This document shows, in pieces, positions 32,794 through 40,266 of a stretch of DNA of 40,266 nucleotides. The translations under genes were made by a program, and so were the position numbers. The notes under the pieces were generated by a model. It had not been told where the DNA came from. It saw nothing but the letters and a program-made list of their open reading frames with translations, and searched no databases. How positions within the stretch are numbered: position 1 is the stretch's first letter; every line of letters starts with the position of its first letter. Source of the stretch: Pseudomonadota bacterium (GTDB lineage Bacteria; Pseudomonadota; Alphaproteobacteria; RF32; CAG-239); contig JAHALQ010000013.1 in NCBI GenBank assembly GCA_018362935.1, positions 1-40,266 of the forward strand, written 5' to 3'.

Positions 32794-33660
32794 TTATTTG
32801 AAAGACAGCTTGATTTTCTTTTTGTCTTCTTTGGCCTGCAATTCTTCAAGGTCACGTTCGGTTGCCAGCTTGTCGAGAATGGTTTTGACAACGCAGTCAA
32901 TTTGAGAGTTTTCTCTGTAATCTGCCGGGAGCGCAAAGTTGACCCGGTCATCGCTCAACAGTTTGATGGCCGTTTTTTTGTGACGGCTTTTAGGCTGGTA
33001 TACGGCAATCGCATTGCCGCCGCGTTCTTTTGTCAGTTTCATGGACGGAATGTCGGTCATGCCGTCGCCGAAGTATATCATACGACGGAAAGGAATCGGG
33101 CGTTCTTCATCCGGCATAAATTCATTAACGGCGCGGTCTTCGAGTTTGCCCAGCCCTTTATTGATTTTTGACAAATACTGGGTTTTGGTTGAGTAGTTGA
33201 CAACCCGCGCCGGCCAGACAGGCGTGCCGTCTTCGCCGAAAGCATAAGAACAGCCGAAAACATCGGTAAAATGCCTGCGGATTGAAGCGCCGGCGATGAT
33301 TTCTTCATATCCGGAAGAAACAATATAATGCTCAATCTGCAACCCGAGGTTTTTGCCGTATTCGTTGATGCGGTCAAACCACTCTTCAACGCCTTCAAAA
33401 TAAGTGATGCTTTTGGCGGCGTCGCAGAAAAACTGCCTGGTCAGGCGTATGCCTTTTTCTTTGGCGGTTTTAAAAAAGTAATACATGCTGCCGGTGATTT
33501 GATCGGCACAGTTATCATGCGACCATTGGTTGGCTTTTTTCCAAAAAGTGCCGGGTTTCATGCCCAGCGAGGGGATGAGAATGTAATCCTGCATATAGGT
33601 AACGCTCAGGGTTTCGTCAAAGTCGTAAATCATGGCGACTTTTGTGGCTTTTTTGCTCAT
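32794..33660 (-). CDS. HAD-superfamily phosphatase
   Basis: 288 aa. All four HAD motifs are visible: motif I IYDFDETLS (D13, D15 region), motif II IVSSGYEE, a basic residue region (motif III) around KTQYLSKINKG, and motif IV FGDGMTDIPS. A large helical cap (about 25-100; FWKKANQWSHDNCADQ) separates motifs I and II. The C-terminus is Lys-rich. It is a cytoplasmic phosphohydrolase of unknown substrate. Its stop abuts that of the PhnP-like gene (convergent, 0 bp), with no terminator between them. Confidence 0.82.
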   Translation of the reverse strand: MSKKATKVAMIYDFDETLSVTYMQDYILIPSLGMKPGTFWKKANQWSHDNCADQITGSMYYFFKTAKEKGIRLTRQFFCDAAKSITYFEGVEEWFDRINEYGKNLGLQIEHYIVSSGYEEIIAGASIRRHFTDVFGCSYAFGEDGTPVWPARVVNYSTKTQYLSKINKGLGKLEDRAVNEFMPDEERPIPFRRMIYFGDGMTDIPSMKLTKERGGNAIAVYQPKSRHKKTAIKLLSDDRVNFALPADYRENSQIDCVVKTILDKLATERDLEELQAKEDKKKIKLSFK

Positions 33661-33748
33661 TTTCCATATCTCCGCTTGCTTTTTGGAATGAGTTATTATA
33701 CAAAGAATAGGTTAATTTTTTACTACATATTTTAATGAGGAAGTTAAA

Positions 33749-35113
33749 ATGGCAGCGACATCTATGGATCAGTTGGTTTCTTTGTGCAAACGGCGCGGGT
33801 TTATTTTTCAGAATTCTGATATATACGGCGGTTTGCAGGGGGTTTATGATTACGGTCCGCTGGGTGTCGAGCTGAAAAACAACCTTAAGGCGGCATGGTG
33901 GCGCTCCATGGTTTATGAACGCGACGATGTTGAAGGACTGGATGCCGCCATTTTGACCAATCAGAAAGTATTGCATTATTCCGGCCATGAAGACACGTTT
34001 TCCGATCCGATGACCGACTGCCGCAAGTGCAAAGGGCGTTTCAGAGCCGATCATATCAAAGACGGCAAGTGCCCAAACTGCGGATCGACCGATATGACCG
34101 AGCCGCGGCCGTTTAATCTGATGTTCAAAACCAATATAGGTCCGGTTGACGACGGTTCTTCTTTCGGCTATCTGCGGCCGGAAACCGCGCAGGCGATTTT
34201 TACGCAGTTCCGCAATGTGGTCGACGCAACCTCGCGCAAGCTGCCTTTCGGCATTGCGCAAATCGGCAAGTCTTTCCGCAATGAAATCACGCCGCGCAAT
34301 TTTATTTTCCGCGTGCGCGAATTTGAACAGGCTGAACTGGAATTTTTTGTCGAGCCGGGCGAAGACGAAAAATGGCATGAAACATGGAAAGAAGAACGTA
34401 TCAAATGGTGGGAAGAGCAGGGGCTGAAACGCGAAAATATCAATATCTATACCACGCCGAAAGACGATCTGGCACATTATGCGAAAGCCTGTTACGACAT
34501 TGAATACCAATTCCCGCACGGCATGGAAGAACTGGAAGGCATTGCCAACCGTACCGATTATGATTTGGGCAACCACACCAAAGCGCAGAATGAAATGAAC
34601 CTGACATCGCACTGCCATGCGAACCCGGATTCGACACAAAAACTGTGCATCATGGATGATAATAACAAATGGGTGGTGCCGTTTGTGATTGAGCCTTCTA
34701 TGGGCGTTGACCGCGGCGTGTTGGCGGTGATGACCGAAGCTTATACCGAAGAAGATTTGGGAGAAGGCAACAGCCGTATTGTTTTGAAACTCAAAAAGCA
34801 TTTGGCACCGATTAAAGTTGCCGTGATTCCGCTTAAGAAAAACAATGAGCAAATCATGGCCAAATGCCATGAAATTAAGAAAAATCTGCTTAAGCTCGGC
34901 ATCGGCCGCGTGGCGCTTGAGAATACCGGAAACATCGGCAAGGCCTACCGCCGCCATGACGAGGTCGGCACGCCGCTTTGCATTACGGTGGATTTTGAAA
35001 CAATTGAAAACCAGCCGGAATCGGTAACTGTCCGCGACCGCGACACGATGGAGCAGACTCGCGTCAATACGGCTGATTTGCGCAGCTATTTGCTGGATTA
35101 TTTCAATAAATAA
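33749..35113 (+). CDS. glyS: Glycyl-tRNA synthetase, single-chain (dimeric class II) type
   Basis: 454 aa. It charges tRNA-Gly. The N-terminal region RGFIFQNSDIYGGLQGVYDYGPLG (quoted in part), the zinc-like insert CRKC...CPNCG, class II motif 2 SFRNEITPRNFIFRVREFEQ (in part) with ELEFF, motif 3 EPSMGVDRG, and a C-terminal anticodon-binding domain (about 350-450; VAVIPLKKN) identify the homodimeric type found in eukaryotes, archaea and some bacteria. Most proteobacteria use the alpha2-beta2 GlyQ/GlyS enzyme, so this form may be a lineage trait or an old transfer. It has a good ribosome binding site (GAGGAAG) and its own terminator. Confidence 0.93.
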   Translation: MAATSMDQLVSLCKRRGFIFQNSDIYGGLQGVYDYGPLGVELKNNLKAAWWRSMVYERDDVEGLDAAILTNQKVLHYSGHEDTFSDPMTDCRKCKGRFRADHIKDGKCPNCGSTDMTEPRPFNLMFKTNIGPVDDGSSFGYLRPETAQAIFTQFRNVVDATSRKLPFGIAQIGKSFRNEITPRNFIFRVREFEQAELEFFVEPGEDEKWHETWKEERIKWWEEQGLKRENINIYTTPKDDLAHYAKACYDIEYQFPHGMEELEGIANRTDYDLGNHTKAQNEMNLTSHCHANPDSTQKLCIMDDNNKWVVPFVIEPSMGVDRGVLAVMTEAYTEEDLGEGNSRIVLKLKKHLAPIKVAVIPLKKNNEQIMAKCHEIKKNLLKLGIGRVALENTGNIGKAYRRHDEVGTPLCITVDFETIENQPESVTVRDRDTMEQTRVNTADLRSYLLDYFNK

Positions 35114-35130
35114 CTGAATATGAAAACAGA

Positions 35131-35165
35131 AAAGCTCTGGAACCTTAGAAAGGCCAGAGCTTTTT
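35131..35165 (+). terminator. Rho-independent terminator of glyS
   Basis: AAAGCTCTGG / CCAGAGCTTTTT stem-loop with T-run, 18 bp after the stop codon. Confidence 0.88.
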
Positions 35166-35270
35166 CAGTTTAACGAACCCACGAAGAATTTTCCGCCGGA
35201 GTTTGGCCGAGCCGGAGAGCATGCAGACGGCCAAGAGGAACGTTATGATTAACATAAGGAGGCTGGCGTG

Positions 35271-35414
35271 TCAGATTTCTTCGTTTTCGGAATCGATTTC
35301 TTTTTTAAAGAGTTTTTTGAGGTCATGCAGCAGGGAAAAGATACCGCACATCATCATGCCGATAAAACCTAAAAAAACGACTATCACAGCGAGTAAAATA
35401 ATTAAAGTTTTCAT
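35271..35414 (-). CDS. Small membrane protein, 47 aa
   Basis: On the minus strand ATG 35414 to TGA 35271 encodes MKTLIILLAVIVVFLGFIG, then a Met-rich end of the helix and an amphipathic, Lys- and Glu-rich tail (LLHDLKKLFKKEIDSENEEI). The single membrane helix followed by a charged tail is typical of small inner-membrane proteins. No clear ribosome binding site precedes it, which lowers confidence. The region from 35166 to 35565 otherwise shows no convincing gene. Confidence 0.5.
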   Translation of the reverse strand: MKTLIILLAVIVVFLGFIGMMMCGIFSLLHDLKKLFKKEIDSENEEI

Positions 35415-35565
35415 AATTTGTAAAATTTAGTGATTAGGGTTATAAGATACCAATTTTGGAAAATTCTGTCAATAAGCGTACGCGAATAAATTTAAAAAAT
35501 ATCGGCGACGGATTTGCGCGTCTGAAGCGGCAAATAAATTACGGCAGCAGTTTGAACGGTGTGAG

Positions 35566-36519
35566 TTATTTGTAGGAGGCGCGGCGGATGCGGTCGTTAA
35601 TCGCCAAGCCGAGGCCGGTTTCGGGAATCGGCGACATGGCGATGCCGTTATATTCGCTGTGGGTTTCGGCTTCGCGCATATAGGCGAACAAGTTGGCGGC
35701 AGCTTCGCTTAGGCTGCCGGAAGGGCTGAGGTTGAGCTGCGCGTTTTTGACCTGGCCGAAACCGATGTAAAATTCATCGGGGCGGACATCGTCTTCGGCG
35801 ACGTTAATACGCATCGGCATGCGCGGCGCGTAATGTTTGAGCAATTGTCCGGGGGCGCTCGGCTTGTTGGGGTCGCCGTGAGAAATGACGACTTTTTCGC
35901 CGGTGAAAGCTTCAATGTCTTCTTTGCTTAAACCGCCGGCGCGGAGCATGACAATCTCCGGCGTGGTCAAATCGATTATGGTTGTTTCAACGCCGATTTT
36001 GCAAGGGCCGCCATCAAGAATCATATCAACCTTATCGCCAAGGCTGTCGGCAACATGGCGGGCAGTAGTCGGCGAAATGCATTTAAATTTGTTGGCCGAG
36101 GGGGCAGCTATCGGAACGCCGGCGGCTTTTATCAGCTCCAGCGCGAGCGGGTGGTTGGGCATGCGCACGGCAATATGCGGCAGTCCGGAACAGACTAAAT
36201 CCAGCGAGGGGTTATGCTCCCTGCGTTTGAGGACAAAGGTCAGCGGTCCGGGCCAGAAATGTCTGGCCAGCGCCATGACACGTTCGTCCGTATGGGCATA
36301 TTCCGGTAAAAAGTCAATCTCGGCTATATGCGAAATCAGCGGGTCAAAGGTTGGGCGCCCTTTGGCTTCAAAGATTGCCGCAACGGCTTGGGGATTATAA
36401 ACATCTGCGCCGAGGCCGTAGACCGTATCTGTCGGAAAAGCGACCAGCCCGCCGTCAAGGAGGACATTGGCTGCTTTTTTGATATTATCAGGCGTGTGGC
36501 TATATATATTGGTCGTCAT
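35566..36519 (-). CDS. Threonylcarbamoyl-AMP synthase, Sua5 type
   Basis: 317 aa from the ATG at 36519; the in-frame codon two positions earlier is TTG. Residues ~15-205 are the YrdC domain (VAFPTDTVYGLGADVYN, KGRPTFDPLISH, PGPLTFVLKR, AVRMPNHPLAL, AAPSANKFKCISPT), and the rest is the Sua5 C-terminal domain (PSAPGQLLKHYAPRMP linker). It makes threonylcarbamoyl-AMP from Thr, bicarbonate and ATP for the universal t6A tRNA modification. This is the long Sua5 form rather than the short TsaC of E. coli. Its start lies inside the end of the SUKH-like gene (20-bp overlap), so it may depend on upstream translation. Confidence 0.92.
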   Translation of the reverse strand: MTTNIYSHTPDNIKKAANVLLDGGLVAFPTDTVYGLGADVYNPQAVAAIFEAKGRPTFDPLISHIAEIDFLPEYAHTDERVMALARHFWPGPLTFVLKRREHNPSLDLVCSGLPHIAVRMPNHPLALELIKAAGVPIAAPSANKFKCISPTTARHVADSLGDKVDMILDGGPCKIGVETTIIDLTTPEIVMLRAGGLSKEDIEAFTGEKVVISHGDPNKPSAPGQLLKHYAPRMPMRINVAEDDVRPDEFYIGFGQVKNAQLNLSPSGSLSEAAANLFAYMREAETHSEYNGIAMSPIPETGLGLAINDRIRRASYK

Positions 36520-36931
36520 CTTCAATCTTCAAAATATGCCGGACGGCATGGGCGCAGCCGGTGTATGTATTTAGCACCATGAATTCTGCTTTGTCAATTA
36601 TTTGATAACAGGACAGTGACGCATTGTATGCCAGATAGTCATATTCATTAAAACCGAGAATAATTACCTCGTCGCTCCGGGGATGGCAGATAAAGAGGTT
36701 CTCGCGCAGAATGTCAAGAAAAAAGTCTTTAAACGGCGCGATACCGAACAAAAAACTCCCGTTCCAGGCAAAGCCGTTAAATTTGTGCAGGAAATCAAGA
36801 TAATCTTCCGGTATGGCGGTAATGTCATTTTGGCGGAGTTCCTTTTGGCAGCGGATAATCTGCGCGGCTTCAACCGGTCTGCCGGCGCTGGCTTCGGAAA
36901 AACCGTTAAGCTGTTCAACGAGTTTTTGCAT
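36500..36931 (-). CDS. SMI1/KNR4 (SUKH)-like protein, possible immunity protein
   Basis: 143 aa, cytoplasmic. The segment IPEDYLDFLHKFNGFAWNGSFLFGI (quoted in part) is the signature region of the SMI1/KNR4 (SUKH) superfamily, with the expected mixed alpha/beta pattern downstream (EVIILGFNEYDYLAYN). Many members are immunity proteins encoded directly after the nuclease toxin they neutralise. Here the upstream gene is an HNH/LHH-like nuclease and overlaps it by 17 bp. It also overlaps tsaC by 20 bp, giving a three-gene coupled unit. The immunity role is inferred from family and position. Confidence 0.7.
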   Translation of the reverse strand: MQKLVEQLNGFSEASAGRPVEAAQIIRCQKELRQNDITAIPEDYLDFLHKFNGFAWNGSFLFGIAPFKDFFLDILRENLFICHPRSDEVIILGFNEYDYLAYNASLSCYQIIDKAEFMVLNTYTGCAHAVRHILKIEDDDQYI

Positions 36932-37958
36932 TTTTTGCTAATTGTCCTGTCTTGAGTAAATACTGGCGTTCTTTTTCGGGGTCGCGGCGGATTTGAAACA
37001 GCGGGTCATAACCGCCGAAAAATACAAGGTTTTTATCAATGTCGTAGCCTTTGTCGAAATGCAGCGAACGATGATGCGGGTGGATGAATGTCAGCAGCAT
37101 GTTGGGAAAAAGGTTAATTTCTTCGGGTTTTTCGAGTTCGCGGAAATTGGTAACGTTGGTTTTATGATGCAGGTCAATTATTTCGGGCGTTGTGCCGTTG
37201 CGCATCTGGCGCAGCATTTTGTGGACGGCCGAGGCTTCATAGCGCAGGGATGTCATTATCCGGAAAAATTCGTCGCCGTAGCAGCTGGCAAACATTTTGA
37301 GGTTTTTGGAGCGGGCGCCTTCAAAAGGGCGGGCGCGGGATTCTTTGCAGCTTTCGGATATCGCGTCGACAAAGTCATAATAATTCATGGTCTGCACGGC
37401 AGAAGGCGGAATGCGTTTTTTTTGCAGCTGCGCAATTATTTTTGAATTTAACCGCCGGAAATTGGCAAACCGGCTTAAGCCCTGCCAGACCGGAGAGGTA
37501 TTCAGGCAATAGCTTTTGAATGGATACTCCGGCTCGGAAACGGCGCCCTCCTGCCGGATTGTTTCCAAATAGGCCTGTTTGGCGCTGCGGTAGGGATCGG
37601 AAAGCTGGCCGCTTTCGGGACGGTGGATAATGCCGTCAAAATCAAAACGAATCGCCAGATTTTCTGCAACTGTGGCTTTGGGGATACGCGGGTCGCGAAC
37701 ATGGGGCGTAAAACCGTTGGCGCAGAGAATCAGATGAATTTCATTGCGCAGATACTGAATTTTGCTCCGGCGTATGCGCGCGCGGTCGGCGCGGGATAAA
37801 TGTGAATATTTATGTGAGGGATTTTTTGATTTGCCGTCGCGGTCTTTGAGAAATTGGGCGTGAGCAAGGGCATCCATTTTATCACGAATAGCGGCGACAA
37901 GCTTTTTTTCAACTTTGTATCTTCTGTCGTTTTGGGCTTTGCTCATGCTTCTGCTCAT
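36915..37958 (-). CDS. HNH/LHH-like nuclease domain protein, possible toxin
   Basis: 347 aa if translation starts at ATG 37958 (or 343 aa from 37946); the longer open frame is not used because it runs back through pepA. The N-terminal part is very basic and helical (residues 1-80). The C-terminal part contains IIDLHHKTNVTNFR and INLFPNMLLTFIHPHHRSLHF (in part), that is HH ... N ... H, fitting the HNH/LHH type of nuclease active site. There is no signal peptide or secretion domain. With the SUKH-like protein immediately downstream it could form a toxin-immunity pair, or be a cellular nuclease with an unrelated neighbour. No ribosome binding site is strong at either start. Confidence 0.6.
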   Translation of the reverse strand: MSRSMSKAQNDRRYKVEKKLVAAIRDKMDALAHAQFLKDRDGKSKNPSHKYSHLSRADRARIRRSKIQYLRNEIHLILCANGFTPHVRDPRIPKATVAENLAIRFDFDGIIHRPESGQLSDPYRSAKQAYLETIRQEGAVSEPEYPFKSYCLNTSPVWQGLSRFANFRRLNSKIIAQLQKKRIPPSAVQTMNYYDFVDAISESCKESRARPFEGARSKNLKMFASCYGDEFFRIMTSLRYEASAVHKMLRQMRNGTTPEIIDLHHKTNVTNFRELEKPEEINLFPNMLLTFIHPHHRSLHFDKGYDIDKNLVFFGGYDPLFQIRRDPEKERQYLLKTGQLAKNAKTR

Positions 37959-38094
37959 ATTTTTTTGTCTATAATAACTATAAATGTTAGATAACACCGA
38001 GTCCAGAATAAAAAAAGGGATGTGGAGAAAACTTAGCAAAAAATTTATTATTTTCAGGCAAAATGATATTAAATTAATTACGGAGGGTAAGATT

Positions 38095-39552
38095 ATGTTG
38101 GAAGTCGTTTTTACAAGAGGAAAAGTCGGTGCGGATGCCGTGCGGATATTCTGCTGTGCCGAAAATGCGCGCCCGGAATTGAATTCTTTGCCCAAAGATA
38201 CGCAGGATTTGGTGCGCAGGGCGCTGAAACAGCAAAAATTTGAGGGCAAAAGCGGACAAATTGCCGTCGTTTCCGGATGCCGCAGCAAAATTATTGTTGC
38301 CGGCGCCGGCAGAAATCCCGATGCCATTGCTTTGCAAAAGCTTGGCGGGAGTTTGGTTAAGCCGCTGTTTAAGGACAGCGTTGCCTGTTTTGTCGTCGAA
38401 AATATCAAGGGCTGCAAATTCAGTGCGCCGGAAATTGCCTGCAATGTTGCGTTCGGATTGATGCTCGGCGGCTATCGTTTTGACAAATATTTTACCAAGA
38501 AAAAAGCTGATGAATATCCGGCTTTGGAGCAAGTGGTGTTTCAGCTGAAAGAAGCCGAAGCCGCGTCTGAGGCTTTTAAGAAATATGCGGCTTTGGCTAA
38601 CGCGGTGCGCTATGGACGCGATTTGTGCAATGAACCGGCCAATTATCTGACGCCGCAGGTCTTTTCCGAAGATATTGAACGGCTTAAATATCTGGGGCTG
38701 GAAATTGAAATTCTTGATAAAAAAGAATTGCAGGAAAAAGGGTTCGGTTTGCTGCTCGGTGTGGCGCAAGGGTCTGTGAATGAGCCGAAAGTCGCGGTTC
38801 TGCAATGGAAAGGCAAGGCCGGGCAGGAAGATTTTGACATTGCGCTGGTCGGCAAAGGCGTTACCTTTGATTCCGGCGGCATTTCGATTAAGCCGGGCGC
38901 GGGCATGAGCGATATGAAAGGCGACATGACCGGAGCGGCGGTGGTTGTTGCCAGCCTTAAGGCTTTGGCTTTGCAGGCGGCGCCGGTCAATGTGGTCGGT
39001 ATAGCAGGGTTGGTGGAAAATATGCCTTCCGGCAGTGCTATCCGCCCGGGCGATATTCTTACCTCGCTTTCCGGGCAAACGGTCGAAGTGCTTAATACCG
39101 ATGCCGAAGGCAGGCTGGTTTTAGGCGATTGCCTGACGTATATTCAGGATAAGTTTAACGTCAGGAAGATAGTTGACATTGCGACGCTGACCGGAGCGAC
39201 GATGCGCGCTTTGGGCAGCGAATACGCGGGTATTTTTTCGAATGATGACAAGCTGTGCTGCGAGTTAATCAAAGCCGGCGAAGAGAGCGGGGAAGAACTG
39301 TGGCGTCTGCCGGTTAACAAGGCTTATGACAAGATGATTGATTCTCCGGTTGCGGACATGAAAAATCTGGGCGGCGCCAATGCCGGAGGCAGTACCGCAG
39401 CTTGCTTTTTGCAACGCTTTGTCAAAGACGGCGTCAAGTGGGCGCATTTGGATATTGCAGGGGTTGACAGACTGGAAAAAGACACTGACCTGTGTCCCAA
39501 AGGCGCAACGGCTTTTGGTATCAGGGTATTAAACAAGTTTTTATTCCACTGA
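38095..39552 (+). CDS. pepA: Leucyl aminopeptidase PepA (M17)
   Basis: 485 aa from ATG 38095, with GGAGGG at 38082-38087; the frame is open to 37984, but the extra part overlaps the promoter region. The N-terminal macro-like domain (about 1-170) precedes the M17 catalytic domain. Catalytic and metal residues are seen in GKGVTFDSGGISIKP (K254, D259), DMKGDMTGAA and NTDAEGRLVLGD (N334-R340). It is a cytoplasmic two-metal aminopeptidase that removes N-terminal residues from peptides; some PepA proteins also bind DNA. It is divergent from the HNH-like gene. Confidence 0.95.
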   Translation: MLEVVFTRGKVGADAVRIFCCAENARPELNSLPKDTQDLVRRALKQQKFEGKSGQIAVVSGCRSKIIVAGAGRNPDAIALQKLGGSLVKPLFKDSVACFVVENIKGCKFSAPEIACNVAFGLMLGGYRFDKYFTKKKADEYPALEQVVFQLKEAEAASEAFKKYAALANAVRYGRDLCNEPANYLTPQVFSEDIERLKYLGLEIEILDKKELQEKGFGLLLGVAQGSVNEPKVAVLQWKGKAGQEDFDIALVGKGVTFDSGGISIKPGAGMSDMKGDMTGAAVVVASLKALALQAAPVNVVGIAGLVENMPSGSAIRPGDILTSLSGQTVEVLNTDAEGRLVLGDCLTYIQDKFNVRKIVDIATLTGATMRALGSEYAGIFSNDDKLCCELIKAGEESGEELWRLPVNKAYDKMIDSPVADMKNLGGANAGGSTAACFLQRFVKDGVKWAHLDIAGVDRLEKDTDLCPKGATAFGIRVLNKFLFH

Positions 39553-39577
39553 GGGAAAAGCCGCCTAGCGCGCACCT

Positions 39578-39656
39578 AAAGCGATTTTACGGAAATGGAA
39601 AAAATTCATGTACTTCTTTGTACACTAAAAATTTTTTCATTCCTAGAAATCGCTTT
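39578..39656. repeat. 79-bp imperfect inverted repeat after pepA
   Basis: AAAGCGATTT (39578-39587) pairs with AAATCGCTTT (39647-39656). Inside, GGAAATGGAAAAAATT pairs with AATTTTTTCATTCC, and the tip is TGTAC/GTACA. It could be a terminator for pepA or a small palindromic insertion (MITE-like). The rest of 39553-39707 is AT-rich and gene-free. Confidence 0.6.
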
Positions 39657-39707
39657 ATTTGCATCACTATTCGGCTTTTCTTTAAGATTTGTAATGTTTT
39701 TATAAAT

Positions 39708-40265
39708 TTAGTACTTTTTGCGCCCGGCGTAGATGAAGACGTTAGCTGAATAATTCTGCGGGGTGACGGTGGATGAACGGCCGTAAATGGAGTTGGAGCG
39801 CGAGGCGTCAAAAGAACGATACAAGTGGCCTGCGCCGGAGCTTTTGGGAATTTCCTGATTCGGCCATGAATTGGCGTATTCCGTACAGCTCATAGCGCCG
39901 GTGCAGCTGCCGAAGCCTTCGTCTTCATAAGCGGCTCGCCAAGATGCGTAAATATTGGGCAACCCGGCCTCCTGTTTAGTTTTGAGCGAATAAGCGGAAG
40001 AAGTTGCGGCGGCTTTGAGGAAGTATCCGGAGTAATTGGGCAGATAAGAGCCGAATGAGCTGCTGATAGCGGAATAAAGCTCGGGATACTGTGAGGAAGA
40101 ATAAGAGCGCCCGTTGCACAGGAGCCAGCCGTTATGGTCGGATGTGCGCAGAGAATATTTTAAATCTCCGGGCGAGGCTTCGAAATCGCATTTACCTTTG
40201 GAACTGTCGGTCGGGCATTTGACATAAGAGCCGGGGCATTCGGAAATCGTATCGGTAAAACCCAG
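39708..40265 (-). CDS. Cys-module protein with tail-collar-like domain (5' truncated)
   Basis: The frame is open from the window edge to the stop at 39708-39710, 185 codons. It opens with LGFTDTISECP ... VKCPTD ... KCDF, a Cys module like that of the gene at 139-750. A segment HNGWLLCNGRSYSSSQYPEL (in part) with LPNYSGYFLK follows; this matches the phage tail-collar pattern (GWLLCDGRSL... QYP...). The C-terminal part contains further Cys residues and SRSNSIYGRSSTV. It is probably an exported surface or fibre-like protein that uses the collar fold. The N-terminus is outside the window. Confidence 0.6.
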   Translation of the reverse strand: MGFTDTISECPGSYVKCPTDSSKGKCDFEASPGDLKYSLRTSDHNGWLLCNGRSYSSSQYPELYSAISSSFGSYLPNYSGYFLKAAATSSAYSLKTKQEAGLPNIYASWRAAYEDEGFGSCTGAMSCTEYANSWPNQEIPKSSGAGHLYRSFDASRSNSIYGRSSTVTPQNYSANVFIYAGRKKY

Positions 40266-40266
40266 A

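Noticed and set aside
33617..34957. Long minus-strand open frame (446 codons) across glyS
   Set aside because: It is an antisense shadow of a highly conserved glyS frame, with Phe/His/Arg-rich composition and no domain.
35145..35255. Minus-strand 36-codon frame with a hydrophobic N-terminus (MLIITFLLAVCML...)
   Set aside because: It overlaps the glyS terminator and has no ribosome binding site; the membrane-like start alone is not enough.
37958..38444. N-terminal extension of the HNH-like gene back through the pepA start
   Set aside because: The extension is antisense to pepA coding sequence and lacks a ribosome site; the basic N-terminus at 37958 is more natural.
1..40266. CRISPR arrays or cas genes
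   Set aside because: No regularly spaced repeats or cas-like proteins were seen.

Overview
The window looks like a chromosomal segment of a Gram-negative bacterium, most likely an alphaproteobacterium of a host- or gut-associated lineage. It has a Mla-type lipid transport operon with a STAS-MlaE fusion, opgG/opgH glucan synthesis genes, MscS, LemA/TPM, Sua5-type TsaC and PepA. Most genes have clear Shine-Dalgarno sites. The lineage call is inference from gene content; no rRNA is present.

Layout. (1) 1-750: end of one small Cys-containing gene and a Cys-rich secreted protein; a related Cys module opens the truncated tail-collar-like gene at the right edge (39708-40265). (2) 792-4017, minus: PqiC-like lipoprotein, MlaD, MlaF, MlaE in one tight operon. 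(3) 4149-11423: a small lipoprotein, a Spy/LTxxQ-like periplasmic protein, opgG, an unknown 148-aa protein, opgH, and a convergent large MscS channel. This is an envelope and osmotic-stress block. (4) 11554-16551: dxs, a membrane-anchored LEA-like repeat protein, an HTH regulator divergent from a YrbL-like kinase-fold gene (with an 18-bp perfect palindrome between them), then lemA and a TPM-domain gene. (5) About 16.6-30.7 kb: an AT-rich accessory region inserted next to tRNA-Gln. It holds gene remnants, a single-chain type IIG restriction-modification enzyme flanked by direct repeats, a GHKL-ATPase/PD-(D/E)XK nuclease fusion, and a tyrosine recombinase with four copies of a 10-bp motif upstream. 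Next come an attenuator-like structured leader with a 12-codon ORF ahead of two unknown envelope proteins, an XRE repressor, a replication-initiator-like protein and two tandem serine recombinases. The last recombinase ORF runs straight through the antisense of tRNA-Gln. (6) 31.0-39.6 kb: core genes again, namely a nucleotidyltransferase, a PhnP-like hydrolase, a HAD phosphatase, single-chain glyS, tsaC/sua5, a SUKH-like protein paired with an HNH/LHH nuclease-like protein, and pepA.

How it fits together. The accessory region looks like an integrated, probably self-replicating element that carries anti-phage cargo: one recognisable restriction system and one ATPase-nuclease of unknown type. 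It appears composite, with one tyrosine and two serine recombinases, decayed gene ends and internal direct repeats. The items most worth follow-up are the GHKL-nuclease fusion, the attenuator-like leader with its two-gene cargo, the tandem serine recombinases ending in the tRNA gene, and the overlapping HNH/SUKH pair. All functions are read from sequence motifs only; no database search was possible.
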